The position numbers and the translations under genes were made by a program. Positions 45,520 to 55,040 of a stretch of DNA of 64,000 nucleotides are shown one piece after another. Position 1 is the stretch's first letter, and each line of letters opens with the position of its first letter. The notes beneath the pieces were generated by a model. That model was not told the DNA's origin. It worked only from the letters and a program-made list of their open reading frames with translations, and searched no databases. Source of the DNA: Hymenobacter sp. DG25A (lineage in GTDB: Bacteria; Bacteroidota; Bacteroidia; Cytophagales; Hymenobacteraceae); NCBI RefSeq assembly GCF_001280305.1, contig NZ_CP012623.1:744001-808000 (forward strand), read 5' to 3'.

Positions 45520-47496
45520 ATGCACAGCTTTCACCACTTCCTTTCTTCATTCTCGGGGCGCTGGCTTTCCGGTGGCTGGCTGAGCCTGCTGCTTCTGCTG
45601 GTATTAACTCTGGAAAATCCGGTGGCAGCCCAGATAAATCCCCTGCGGGTGCGCACCGGTCTGGAAGAGCTTTATGTGGAACCGGCGTGTTATGGTGTGC
45701 TGGAAGACCCCACTGGTGAGCTTACGCTGGCCCAGGTGCAGCAGCCGGCCAATGCCCGGCGGTTTGTGCGCGGCGATAAAATAGCCACCAACATAGAGCA
45801 TACCAACTCTGCCTATTGGTTGCGGGTGCAGGTGCAGGCGGAGGGGGCAGTGCGCCGGCATTGGTACCTTGAATTGTTTGATTCTCACATCAATGAGGTG
45901 GCCTTCTTCCCGGCCGCCGACCCCACGCTGGTGGTCTATACCGGCGCCGACCTGCCGCTGACGACCCGCAAGCTGCCCTACAAAAACTTCCTGTTTTTTC
46001 TGCCGCTGCAGGCTAATGAAACCCAAACCTATTATCTGCGGCTGAAGTCAACGTCCAAAACCAGCTTCCTGAGTCGGCTCCGCACAGAGCAGTCCTTAGC
46101 CGATCATTTTCAGGCCGAATACGGTCTGTTGGGCGCTTTCTATGGGGTGCTACTGATTATGGTCATCTATAATCTGTGCATTTACCTGTTCATTGGCGAG
46201 CAGACCTACCTGCGCTACGTGCTCTATGTGGGAAGCTGCAGCTTGCTATTTCTGTCTGAAGACGGGTTAGGCTTTCAGTACCTCTGGCCTAATCAGCCCG
46301 AGCTGAACCAAGTGGTTATTCTGGGCTCGCCCATCCTGTTGCTGCTCACTTTCAGCTACTATGCCCGGCAGTTTCTGGATGCCCCGCAGCGACTGCCCCG
46401 CTACGATAAGTGGCTGCGCATTGTGGTGCTGGTAAGTGTGTTCGTCCTTCTGCTGGATGCCGTCTGGCTGCACTTGGGGTGGGGCTTCTGGCTTTACCTG
46501 CTTCCCTATGGCATGTTGTACTATGCCGCTTTCCGGGTATGGCGGATGGGGATGCGGGCCGCCCGCTTTTTCCTGCTAGCGCATGCGCTGGTGGCCCTTA
46601 GTGTGGGCTTCCTGATTTTGCGCAAGCTAGGTATTAACACCTTTACTAATACCATCACGGTGTACAGCATGAATGCGGCCTTCGTGATAGAAGTAGTAGT
46701 GCTATCCTATGCCCTGGGTGAAAAGATCAAGGCCATTAAGGATGCCACCATTCGGGCGCAGGCCAAGCTGGTAAAGCAGCTGCACAAAAAGCATCAGGCC
46801 CAAAACCGGCTGGTAGAGCAGCTGAGGCAGAATCAGGAACTGAAAGACCAGTTGAACACCGAGCTGGAAGGGGAGGTGGCCCGCCGCACCGAGGAACTGC
46901 GCCGGCAGAGTGATACCATCAGTGCGCAAAACCGCGAGTTGCTGCAGGCCAATGGGCTACTGGCCTTGCAGTCAGCTGCCATTGAGAAGCTGAACACCGA
47001 CCTGCAGCGCGACCTGCACCAAAGCCAGACGGCCCGGGTGCTTTCCAAAGAAGTGGATTTTGGGGAGTTCAGCCGCATTTACCCCGATAAGGATGCCTGC
47101 CTGGTGTACTTAGCCGATTTGAAATGGGCGCGGGGCTACCACTGCCGCAAATGTGGGCACGAGAAGTTCTGCGACGGTCGAGAGCCTTATTCGCGCCGTT
47201 GCACGCGGTGCCGCTATGTAGAGTCAGCCACTGCCTACACACTGTTTCAGAAGTGCAAGTTCTCCATTGTGAAGGCCTTGTATGCGGTGTTTCTGATTCA
47301 TACCCATAAAGGCAACTATTCATCGCAGGAATTGTCGCGGGTGCTGGACCTGCGGCAGGCTACCTGCTGGAGCTTTCAGCAGAAAGTATTGGAAGCTATG
47401 CAGCGGCGGCGGCAGGTTCCGGATTATGATGTGAACGAAGGCTGGACCCACGTTCTGCTGGATGACTCCGTGCCGGTAGAGGAGGAGCAGGGATGA
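45520..47496 (+). CDS. 7TMR-DISM membrane sensor fused to an IS1595-transposase-like zinc ribbon
   Basis: A 658-residue chimera. Signal peptide about 1-37. Residues 45-190 form an extracytoplasmic 7TMR-DISM-type sensory domain (NTNSAYWLRVQV-like region, then LELFDSHINEVAFF). About 203-400 carry seven membrane helices. About 405-505 form a long coiled coil. Residues 515-630 match the N-terminal part of IS1595-family transposases: YPDKDACLVYLADLKWARGY, a zinc ribbon C542xxC545 ... C561xxC564, and a helical segment with KGNYSSQELSRVLDLRQATC. No DDE nuclease follows; the protein ends in an acidic tail. I infer a membrane-bound DNA-binding regulator of the flanking glucan genes. M at 45520 is used; a TTG six codons up is possible. 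The gene is in normal codon usage, with no transposon ends around the fusion. Confidence 0.85.
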   Translation: MHSFHHFLSSFSGRWLSGGWLSLLLLLVLTLENPVAAQINPLRVRTGLEELYVEPACYGVLEDPTGELTLAQVQQPANARRFVRGDKIATNIEHTNSAYWLRVQVQAEGAVRRHWYLELFDSHINEVAFFPAADPTLVVYTGADLPLTTRKLPYKNFLFFLPLQANETQTYYLRLKSTSKTSFLSRLRTEQSLADHFQAEYGLLGAFYGVLLIMVIYNLCIYLFIGEQTYLRYVLYVGSCSLLFLSEDGLGFQYLWPNQPELNQVVILGSPILLLLTFSYYARQFLDAPQRLPRYDKWLRIVVLVSVFVLLLDAVWLHLGWGFWLYLLPYGMLYYAAFRVWRMGMRAARFFLLAHALVALSVGFLILRKLGINTFTNTITVYSMNAAFVIEVVVLSYALGEKIKAIKDATIRAQAKLVKQLHKKHQAQNRLVEQLRQNQELKDQLNTELEGEVARRTEELRRQSDTISAQNRELLQANGLLALQSAAIEKLNTDLQRDLHQSQTARVLSKEVDFGEFSRIYPDKDACLVYLADLKWARGYHCRKCGHEKFCDGREPYSRRCTRCRYVESATAYTLFQKCKFSIVKALYAVFLIHTHKGNYSSQELSRVLDLRQATCWSFQQKVLEAMQRRRQVPDYDVNEGWTHVLLDDSVPVEEEQG

Positions 47497-47556
47497 AAAA
47501 GCAGGAAAAGCATACTGCTTAGGATAGTACAGGAAAAAAAAGTAAAAAAATTGGGT

Positions 47557-47576
47557 AAAGGCCGCCTTTTTTTTAT
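47557..47576 (+). terminator. Weak hairpin-plus-T-tract after the sensor gene
   Basis: AAAGG/CCTTT stem with CCG loop followed by eight T. Weak, but followed by an AT-rich, promoter-bearing gap of about 200 bases. Confidence 0.4.
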
Positions 47577-47730
47577 TGTTTTTTAGCCGTGCTACCCACA
47601 GCCAGAAAACGCACCTGGCAAGCCAATTAAAGGAAATAATGGGTAAGTAAGCGTGTGCTATAAGCGTAACGATTTTTTGTGATGTAAACTAAAAAACGCC
47701 GTTTCTGGCTTGATTAAGAGGTTTTAAGGC

Positions 47731-47762
47731 TTGCATTTGCCATACAAGCTCTGGTATATTTG
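47731..47762 (+). promoter_or_regulatory. Promoter of the GH3-SusCD unit
   Basis: TTG (47731-47733), 21-base spacer, TATATTTG (47755-47762); start near 47769, only about 11 bases before the GH3 ATG. The upstream 47577-47730 is AT-rich without a gene and is where a regulator could bind. Confidence 0.7.
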
Positions 47763-47779
47763 GTTGTCCTCACCTACCT

Positions 47780-50260
47780 ATGAAGCCTTCCTTGACTCCC
47801 CACAAGTCAGTGCTTTGGAGTGGTCGCCGGCTTTTGTCGGGCTCCCGCTTCCGCTTGCACACATCTTCCCGGCATCTTGTCGCACTGGCTCTTTGCACTG
47901 GTGGGTTGGAGGCATGCCAGCGGCCAGCCCTTCCGGTTGCTACTACTATTACCGCCAATTCTACTACAACTCCCGTGGCCGCTCCGGCTGCTGCTCCTCA
48001 ATGGAGCCCCCGCGTGCAGCAACTGCTGAGCCAGATGACGCTGGAGGAGAAAATCGGGCAAATGACTCAGCTCGCCAACACCGTTATTAATACAACCGGT
48101 GTACAGCGGGATGTGGTGCTGGATTCCGCCAAGGTAACGGCGCTTATCCGGCAGTTTCATATTGGCTCTTTCCTGAACGGGGAGGCAGTGCCTGCCCGGC
48201 AGTGGCTGGCATATTCTATGGCATTGCAGCGCATTGCCATGCGGGAGTCGCGCCTGCACATCCCTATTATCTACGGCATCGACCATATGCACGGGGCCAG
48301 CTACGTAGCCGGTACCGCCATTTTTCCGCATAACCTCAACCTGGGTGCCTCCTTCAACCCGGAGCTGGCCCGGCAAACGGCCCGCGCCACGGTACTGGAG
48401 TCCGCCGATTTGGGGCACCACTGGGTGTTTGCCCCGGTGCTGGACTTGGGCGTGAATGCCTACTGGCCACGCCTGTACGAAACCTACGGCGAAGACCCCT
48501 TGGTAGCCTCTGCCATGGGCGTAGCCTTTGTGCGGGAGCTGCAGGAAAACAAAGATATCCTTCCTTATAAAGTAGCCGCCTGCGGCAAGCACTTCCTGGG
48601 CTACTCCGACCCACGCAACGGCTGGGACCGGACTAATGCCATGATTTCGGACCAGCGCCTGCAGGAGTTTTTCCGCCCCTCTTTTCAGGCAGCAATGGAT
48701 GCCGGGCTGAAAACCATCATGATCAACTCCGGCGAAATTAACGGCGAGCCGGTGCATGCTTCCAAAGCCATTCTCACGGATTTGCTGCGCACGCAAATGG
48801 GGTTCAAGGGCGTAGCCGTTACCGACTGGGAAGACATCATTCGCCTGGTGCGGGTGCAGAAGGTAGCCGCCGATGAGAAGGAGGCCACCTTTATGGCCGT
48901 GGATGCAGGTGTGGATATGGCCATGACACCCTACACCACCGACTTCTGCCGCCTGGTAAAAGAGCTGGTGCAGGAAGGCCGCCTGACTGAGGAGCGCATC
49001 AACCTTTCCGCAGGCCGCGTGCTGCAGCTGAAGGACGATCTGGGCTTGTTTGAAAACCCCATGCCCCGCGCCGACCGGCTCAACCGCATCGGCGACCCCG
49101 CCCTCAAGCAACAGGCAGTGGCTGCTGCTACGGAAACGTTTGTGTTGCTCAAAAACGAGCAGAACACGCTGCCCTTAAGCAAGGCAAAAGTAAAGCGCCT
49201 GCTGGTTGTAGGGCCTTCGGCTGATTCCCGCGCCAACCTGGCCGGGGGCTGGACGCTGGCCTGGCAGGGCCGCCCTGAAAATGAATACCCGCGCGAGGTG
49301 CAAACGATTGTGGGCGCCCTGCAGCGTGAATATCCGAGTGCAAAGGTGGAAATGGTACCGTACCGCAATGCCAAAGGTCAGCTGCAACTGGCCGGCATTG
49401 CGGCCGCGGCCCGCCGCGCCGATGCCATAGTAGTAGCCATTGGCGAGAAGCCATACACCGAGGGCCTGGGCAACACCAGCGACCTGACGCTGCCCGAAGA
49501 CCAAGTGCAGCTGGTGCAAACCACCCAGGCCAGCGGCCGCCCCACCATACTGGTCGTTATTGGTGGCCGGCCCAGCATCATCCGGGGGGTGGCTGAAAAG
49601 TCGGCGGCCATTATATGGGGCGGGCTGCCGGGCTTTGGTGGGGGAGAGGCCCTGGCTGCGCTGCTGAGTGGCCGGGCCAATTTCAGCGGCAAGCTGCCGT
49701 TCACGTATCCGCAGTTTGCCGGCCACATCTCCAACTACCACCACGACAACAACGAGAATAGCCTGGAGCTGAGTGATTTTGGCGCCGGCTTCGAAAACCG
49801 GGGGGCTAAATTTAAGCCTGCCATGCTCACAGAGTTTGGCCAGGGCCTGAGCTATACTACCTACCAGTACAGTAATCTGCTGCTCTCTGATTCGGTAATC
49901 AGCAGCGCTGGTACGGTACGCGCTACGGTGCGCGTAACCAATACCGGCCAGCAGGCGGGTAAAGAGGCCGTGCTCTGGTTTCTGACGGATGAGGTGGGCC
50001 GCATTGCCCGCCCGGTGCGCTTGCTGAAACATTTTGACAAGCAGGTGTTTACACCTGGACAGAGTCGGGAAATGACTTTTATCATCAACCCCAGACAGCA
50101 CCTGAGTTACCCCGATGCTCAGAGCCGCCCCCAGTTGGAAAATGGCTACTTCACTTTACGCGTAGGCGACCAGACCGCTCGCTTTCGCTACGCGGACCCA
50201 GCGGCCCGCGCTTCTGCTCCGGCTGACCCCACTCCCCGGGCCGGCTCCACTGCCAACTAG
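47780..50260 (+). CDS. GH3 beta-glucosidase
   Basis: An 826-residue GH3 enzyme. N-terminal export signal to about residue 46, with Cys46 in GGLEAC as a possible lipid site (Glu at -2 is unusual). The catalytic TIM barrel (about 75-400) has MTLEEKIGQM and nucleophile D349 in GVAVTDWEDI; the second sandwich domain (about 420-680) and a C-terminal fibronectin-like domain (about 720-800) follow. It releases glucose from the non-reducing ends of beta-1,3- or beta-1,4-glucan oligosaccharides, most likely in the periplasm. It heads the unit that continues with SusC (72 bases downstream). Close to BglX-type beta-glucosidases. Confidence 0.93.
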   Translation: MKPSLTPHKSVLWSGRRLLSGSRFRLHTSSRHLVALALCTGGLEACQRPALPVATTITANSTTTPVAAPAAAPQWSPRVQQLLSQMTLEEKIGQMTQLANTVINTTGVQRDVVLDSAKVTALIRQFHIGSFLNGEAVPARQWLAYSMALQRIAMRESRLHIPIIYGIDHMHGASYVAGTAIFPHNLNLGASFNPELARQTARATVLESADLGHHWVFAPVLDLGVNAYWPRLYETYGEDPLVASAMGVAFVRELQENKDILPYKVAACGKHFLGYSDPRNGWDRTNAMISDQRLQEFFRPSFQAAMDAGLKTIMINSGEINGEPVHASKAILTDLLRTQMGFKGVAVTDWEDIIRLVRVQKVAADEKEATFMAVDAGVDMAMTPYTTDFCRLVKELVQEGRLTEERINLSAGRVLQLKDDLGLFENPMPRADRLNRIGDPALKQQAVAAATETFVLLKNEQNTLPLSKAKVKRLLVVGPSADSRANLAGGWTLAWQGRPENEYPREVQTIVGALQREYPSAKVEMVPYRNAKGQLQLAGIAAAARRADAIVVAIGEKPYTEGLGNTSDLTLPEDQVQLVQTTQASGRPTILVVIGGRPSIIRGVAEKSAAIIWGGLPGFGGGEALAALLSGRANFSGKLPFTYPQFAGHISNYHHDNNENSLELSDFGAGFENRGAKFKPAMLTEFGQGLSYTTYQYSNLLLSDSVISSAGTVRATVRVTNTGQQAGKEAVLWFLTDEVGRIARPVRLLKHFDKQVFTPGQSREMTFIINPRQHLSYPDAQSRPQLENGYFTLRVGDQTARFRYADPAARASAPADPTPRAGSTAN

Positions 50261-50265
50261 CACGC

Positions 50266-50297
50266 TTGGTGCTGCCCGGCCCCGACGGGTATACTTT
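50266..50297 (+). promoter_or_regulatory. Possible additional promoter before SusC
   Basis: TTG (50266-50268), 21-base spacer, TATACTTT (50290-50297). The last base of the -7 is T not G. Start near 50304, 29 bases before the susC-like ATG. Confidence 0.45.
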
Positions 50298-50332
50298 TTT
50301 TGATTTCCCTTACCAATCCCAATCCCACGTAA

Positions 50333-53300
50333 ATGTCCCAACCCTCTACTTCTTATCTGCTGCTCCGGCGAGCCGCTCTGGTGGCCGCCTGCGGGTGGCC
50401 CACCCTGGTAGTGCCGGCTCAGGCAGCGCTACCTGCCAGCCTAAGCCCTGCGGCGCTGGTGCAGGCATCGGCGGCCGATGTGACCGTGTCCGGACGCGTA
50501 ACCCAGCCAAATGGTGACGGGTTGCCCGGCGTAACGATTGTGGTAAAAGGTACCACCCGTGGTACCTCTACCAACTCTAACGGCAACTTCACAATTGTGG
50601 CGCCGGAAGGCAGCACCCTTATTTTCAGCTACGTAGGCTATCAGCGCCAGGAGGTGCCTATTACGGGCGCTAACGCCAGCTTGAACGTGACGCTTCTAGA
50701 AGACCTCCAGGCGCTGAACGAAGTAGTAGTAGTGGGTTACGGTACGCAGGAGCGTACTTCGGTAACCGGTGCCGTGTCTTCGATTTCCGGAAAAGATATT
50801 GCCTCGCAGCCAGTAGCTGATCCTACGCAGGCCTTGCAGGGCCGCGCTGCCGGTGTTACGGTAACGCAAAACTCCGGGGCACCCGGGGGAGCCGGCGGTA
50901 CGTCGGTTCGGGTACGTGGTATCACCTCTGCCGGCAATAACTCGCCGCTGTATGTAATTGATGGCTATCCGCTGCCTTCCAGCGACGCCAACGGCAACAG
51001 CATCGAGAACCAGCTGAACGCCATCAACCCCAATGATATTGAGAGCATTGATGTGCTGAAGGATGCTTCGGCCACGGCTATCTATGGTCTGCGGGCCGCC
51101 AACGGTGTGGTAATCATCACCACCAAGCGCGGTAAGGCCGGTACTTCCAATGTAAACCTGGACGTGTACCGTGGGGTGCAGGAAGTTTGGCGCAAGCTGG
51201 ATTTGCTGAACGCCGAAGAGTATGCCGTCATCAACAACGAAAGCCGCCTAGCCAAAGGCGACGCCACACTGCCGGCCCTGCGCAACCCGCAGGCCCTGGG
51301 CGAAGGCACCGATTGGCAGGACCAGGTATTCCGTAAGGCTGCTATTCAGAGCTACAACCTGTCGGCTTCGGGCGGCAGCGAGAAAGCGCGCTACTCGGTA
51401 TCGGGGGGCTATTTCAAGCAGGATGGTACGCTGAACGGCTCCCACTTCGACCGGTTTACGCTGCGCGTGAACGGGGATGTGCAGCTGAACCGGGTACTGA
51501 AAGTAGGCAACAGCCTGTCCTTAACGCACCTCACTGACCGGCAGGTAGACACCGGCGGCAGCGAGTTTGGCGTGCTCAGCAACGTGTTGCAGGCCCCGCC
51601 TACCATTCCGGTATACAACGAGAATGGCTCCTGGTATGAGCCCACGGCCACGGCCGACAACTATGTGGAGCCTAACCCGGTGATGCAGTCCCTGATTACC
51701 AAGTCGAAGTTTGTGCGCAACCGCGCCCTTACTACGTTCTTTGCTGAGCTGGAGCCGCTGAAAGGCCTGCGCTTCCGCACCAACATTGGCGCCGACCTGG
51801 TTTTCGACAACTACAACGCCTTCACGCCTTCTGCCGGTGCTAACTCACCGCGCTACTCGGTGGCAGGTGCTGCGGCCTACAACAACTACAACCCCAGCTA
51901 CCTGATTGAAAACACGCTGACCTATGATCGGCTGTTTGCTGACAAGCACCAGGTAACGGTGCTGGTGGGCCAGTCGGCGCAGGAGTTCAACTACAGCACG
52001 CTGTCGGCGGGCCGTTCCGGCTACCTCAACAACGATCTGCAGCAAATCAATAACGGCCCCATTAATGCGGCCCTCGGCAACGGCGGCACCAGCAGCCAGA
52101 ACCGTCTGGCCAGCTACTTTGGCCGCGTTAACTACGATTACGCCGGCAAGTATCTGCTCTCGGCCACCCTGCGCCGCGATGGCAGTTCAGCCTTTGCGCT
52201 GGGTGAGAAATTCGGTTGGTTCCCCGGCGTTTCGGCCGGCTGGAGACTTTCGGAAGAGAATTTCGTGAAAGATATCAGCGCCATCAGCAACCTGAAGCTG
52301 CGCGCAGGCTGGGGCCGGGTAGGTAACCCCCTGAACGCTGGTCAGTTTGCTTATCTGGCGGGTATAAACTCGGGCATTACCTATGTATTTGGTCCCGATG
52401 GAACCGTAGTGGCCGGTGCTGCTCCTACGCGTCAGCAGAACACGCAGCTGAAGTGGGAAAACAACGAGCAGACCAACTTGGGCGTTGACCTGGGCTTGTG
52501 GGGTAACCGCTTGGAGACCAGCATTGACGTATACAGCCGCAAGTCGCCGAATCTGATCAGCTCCGTACCGCCTTCCCTGGTGTCCGGTACTTATGAGTCA
52601 GTGCCGACCAACGCCATTTCGGCCGTGAACAAGGGTCTGGACGTGTCTATTACCACCCGTAACTACGTTGGCGGCGAATCCGGCTTTAACTGGACCAGCT
52701 CCCTGATTTTCTCTACGTACAAGAGCAACATTGAAAACCTGGGCACGGCCGTTCCTTTCAATGGCCTCAATAACCGCCTGGGCTCACCCATTGTGCGCTA
52801 CGACCAAGGCCAGCCCTTCGGCGCCTTCTACGGCTACGTAGCCGATGGCCTGTTCCAGACCCAAGAAGAAGTAACCAGCCACGCTACCCAGCAAACAGGT
52901 ACGGCTCCCGGCGACATCCGCTTCAAGGATATTAACAACGACGGCGTTATCAACGATGCCGACCGTACCTTCATCGGCAACCCGAACCCGGACTTCACCT
53001 ACGGCCTGAACAACACGCTGACCTGGAAGGGTTTTGATCTAAACCTGTTCATTCAGGGCTCGCAGGGCAATGATATCTACAACCTGAACCGTTTCTACAC
53101 GGAAGGTGGCCTGTATAGCAACGGTAACTCCAGCACCCGCGTGCTGGGCCGCTGGACCGGTGCCGGTACCAGCAACGATGTGCCGCGTGCCATTGCCGGC
53201 GACCCCAACCAGAACCTGCGCGTAAGCAGCTACTTCATCGAAGACGGCTCTTACCTGCGCATCAAAACGCTGACGCTGGGCTACAACCTGCCCAAAACGG

Positions 53301-53470
53301 TACTCAGCCGCCTGGCTTCCCAGCAAATGCGGGTGTACGTGTCGGCGCAGAACCTGCTGACGCTGACCAAGTACACGGGCTTCGACCCGGAACTGGGACA
53401 GGGCGGCGTAGACCGGGGTATCTATCCTCAGTCGCGCGTGCTGCTGGCCGGTCTGAACATCGGTTTCTAA
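50333..53470 (+). CDS. SusC/RagA-type TonB-dependent outer membrane transporter
   Basis: A 1045-residue TonB-linked receptor. Signal peptide about 1-32, carboxypeptidase-regulatory-like beta-sandwich about 50-125 (VSGRVTQPNGDGLPGVTI), the SusC signature LNEVVVVGYGTQ near 128-138 and plug (about 140-260), then a 22-strand barrel ending VLLAGLNIGF. It imports oligosaccharides across the outer membrane under TonB power together with the SusD lipoprotein encoded 60 bases downstream. An N-terminal sigma-factor-interaction (STN) domain is absent, so it is not of the transducing type. Confidence 0.95.
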   Translation: MSQPSTSYLLLRRAALVAACGWPTLVVPAQAALPASLSPAALVQASAADVTVSGRVTQPNGDGLPGVTIVVKGTTRGTSTNSNGNFTIVAPEGSTLIFSYVGYQRQEVPITGANASLNVTLLEDLQALNEVVVVGYGTQERTSVTGAVSSISGKDIASQPVADPTQALQGRAAGVTVTQNSGAPGGAGGTSVRVRGITSAGNNSPLYVIDGYPLPSSDANGNSIENQLNAINPNDIESIDVLKDASATAIYGLRAANGVVIITTKRGKAGTSNVNLDVYRGVQEVWRKLDLLNAEEYAVINNESRLAKGDATLPALRNPQALGEGTDWQDQVFRKAAIQSYNLSASGGSEKARYSVSGGYFKQDGTLNGSHFDRFTLRVNGDVQLNRVLKVGNSLSLTHLTDRQVDTGGSEFGVLSNVLQAPPTIPVYNENGSWYEPTATADNYVEPNPVMQSLITKSKFVRNRALTTFFAELEPLKGLRFRTNIGADLVFDNYNAFTPSAGANSPRYSVAGAAAYNNYNPSYLIENTLTYDRLFADKHQVTVLVGQSAQEFNYSTLSAGRSGYLNNDLQQINNGPINAALGNGGTSSQNRLASYFGRVNYDYAGKYLLSATLRRDGSSAFALGEKFGWFPGVSAGWRLSEENFVKDISAISNLKLRAGWGRVGNPLNAGQFAYLAGINSGITYVFGPDGTVVAGAAPTRQQNTQLKWENNEQTNLGVDLGLWGNRLETSIDVYSRKSPNLISSVPPSLVSGTYESVPTNAISAVNKGLDVSITTRNYVGGESGFNWTSSLIFSTYKSNIENLGTAVPFNGLNNRLGSPIVRYDQGQPFGAFYGYVADGLFQTQEEVTSHATQQTGTAPGDIRFKDINNDGVINDADRTFIGNPNPDFTYGLNNTLTWKGFDLNLFIQGSQGNDIYNLNRFYTEGGLYSNGNSSTRVLGRWTGAGTSNDVPRAIAGDPNQNLRVSSYFIEDGSYLRIKTLTLGYNLPKTVLSRLASQQMRVYVSAQNLLTLTKYTGFDPELGQGGVDRGIYPQSRVLLAGLNIGF

Positions 53471-53530
53471 CCCTTTTCCACCTGCGCGCTTGCCTGGGCA
53501 AGAGGCGCACTCCCCTCAAAAATTACACTA

Positions 53531-55024
53531 ATGAATACTTCCAAAAATGTACTTGTCGCGATGTTGCTGGCAGGAATGCTGGCAGGCTGCGGCGAGAGCT
53601 TCCTGGATGAGTCGCCGCGCGACTCTGTAACCACCGAAAACTTTTACAAAACAGAAACCGACGCCATTCTGGCCGTAAATGCCGCGTATGCTGAGCTAAG
53701 CCGGGGTGGCCAGTACAACTACGCCCTGTGGGGTATCGGCGACATCATGTCGGACAACTCCTTCACCGGTGGTGGGGGCGGTGGCGACGGCGCCGAGCAG
53801 CAGCAGCTCGACAACTTCAACATCCCCACCAGCAACCCGCTGACAACCCGCCTGTGGGGTGGCTGCTACGTGGGCATTGGGCGCGCCAACCTAGTGCTGC
53901 AGAAAGTGCCCGGCATTGCCAACATGAACGAAGGCATCCGGAAGCGCTGCCTGGGCGAAGCCCAGTTCCTGCGGGCCAAGTATTACTTTGACCTGGTGCG
54001 TGCCTACGGCGACGTGCCGCTGGTAACCGTACCGCCTACCAGCCCCGCCGACGTGGCCATTCCACGCACCCCGGCTGAGCAGGTATACGCGCAGATTGAA
54101 AAGGATCTGACGGATGCCATCGGCAACCTGCCGGAGAGCTATAGCGGTGTTGATCTGGGCCGTGCTACCAAGTGGGCCGCCACCGGCCTGCTGGCTAAAG
54201 TGCACATCACGCGCGGCAACAAAGCGGCGGCTGCCCAACGGGCACTGGAAGTCATTAATGGCAGCGGCAAAAGCCTGTGGGCCAACTATGGCGACAACTT
54301 CAAAGTAGCCAACGAGAACGGCAAAGAGTCCATTTTCGAGGTGCAGTACATCAATGGTAAGAATGAGTATACCTTCGATGGTCTGGGCTTTGTAGGCAAT
54401 GAGTTCTTTGGGCCCCGCGGTATGGGCCTGGTGCCCCAGGGCGGCTACGGCTTCAACATTCCGGAGAAAGAGTTTGTAGACGGCTACGAGGATGGCGACA
54501 AGCGCCGCGACGTAACCATCTGGAAGCCCGGCGACGCGTATCCGGCCGGTAGTGCCGTTGCTGCGCAGCCCGCGCAGCTGGTAGGCTCGCCCTTCGGCTT
54601 CAACGTGAAGAAATGGTTTGTAGGCAAGGTGAACACCAACGTGTGGGATTCGCCGCTCAACATTCCGGTTCTGCGCCTGGCCGAAGTGTACCTGATTTAT
54701 GCTGAAGCCGTGGGCCCTACGGCCGATGGCTTCAAGTACCTGAACATGGTGCGCCGCCGCGCTTTCGGTGAGGCTATTGATGCGCCTTCTTCCCACGACC
54801 TGACGGCCGCCAACACCTCCAATTTCACGGATGCCGTGATACGGGAGCGTCGGTATGAGTTGGCTTTCGAAGACGACCGTTGGTTTGACCTCAAGCGTAC
54901 CGGCAAGCTGCTGACTTTGCCCGCACTGCAGGCCAAAGGCGTAAAAGCCTTCAACGTGCTGCTGCCCATTCCGCAGTCCGAGCGTGATGCCAATCCTAAC
55001 CTTACTCAAAACCCCGGCTACTAA
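53531..55024 (+). CDS. SusD/RagB-type surface glycan-binding lipoprotein
   Basis: A 497-residue lipoprotein, lipobox LAGC with Cys20. The N-terminal half contains tetratricopeptide-like helices (ENFYKTETDAILAVNAAYAE), the C-terminal half the RagB/SusD region ending FDLKRTGKLLT and the terminal LPIPQSERDANPNLTQNPGY, the family ending. It caps the SusC transporter and binds the glycan at the cell surface. Between SusC and a PKD lipoprotein, 16 bases from the latter. Confidence 0.95.
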   Translation: MNTSKNVLVAMLLAGMLAGCGESFLDESPRDSVTTENFYKTETDAILAVNAAYAELSRGGQYNYALWGIGDIMSDNSFTGGGGGGDGAEQQQLDNFNIPTSNPLTTRLWGGCYVGIGRANLVLQKVPGIANMNEGIRKRCLGEAQFLRAKYYFDLVRAYGDVPLVTVPPTSPADVAIPRTPAEQVYAQIEKDLTDAIGNLPESYSGVDLGRATKWAATGLLAKVHITRGNKAAAAQRALEVINGSGKSLWANYGDNFKVANENGKESIFEVQYINGKNEYTFDGLGFVGNEFFGPRGMGLVPQGGYGFNIPEKEFVDGYEDGDKRRDVTIWKPGDAYPAGSAVAAQPAQLVGSPFGFNVKKWFVGKVNTNVWDSPLNIPVLRLAEVYLIYAEAVGPTADGFKYLNMVRRRAFGEAIDAPSSHDLTAANTSNFTDAVIRERRYELAFEDDRWFDLKRTGKLLTLPALQAKGVKAFNVLLPIPQSERDANPNLTQNPGY

Positions 55025-55040
55025 GCCGTATTCGCTATAA

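Noticed and set aside
47047..47496. An IS1595 insertion sequence or remnant transposase
   Set aside because: The segment is in frame with the sensor, the DDE domain is missing and I see no terminal inverted repeats or target duplication.
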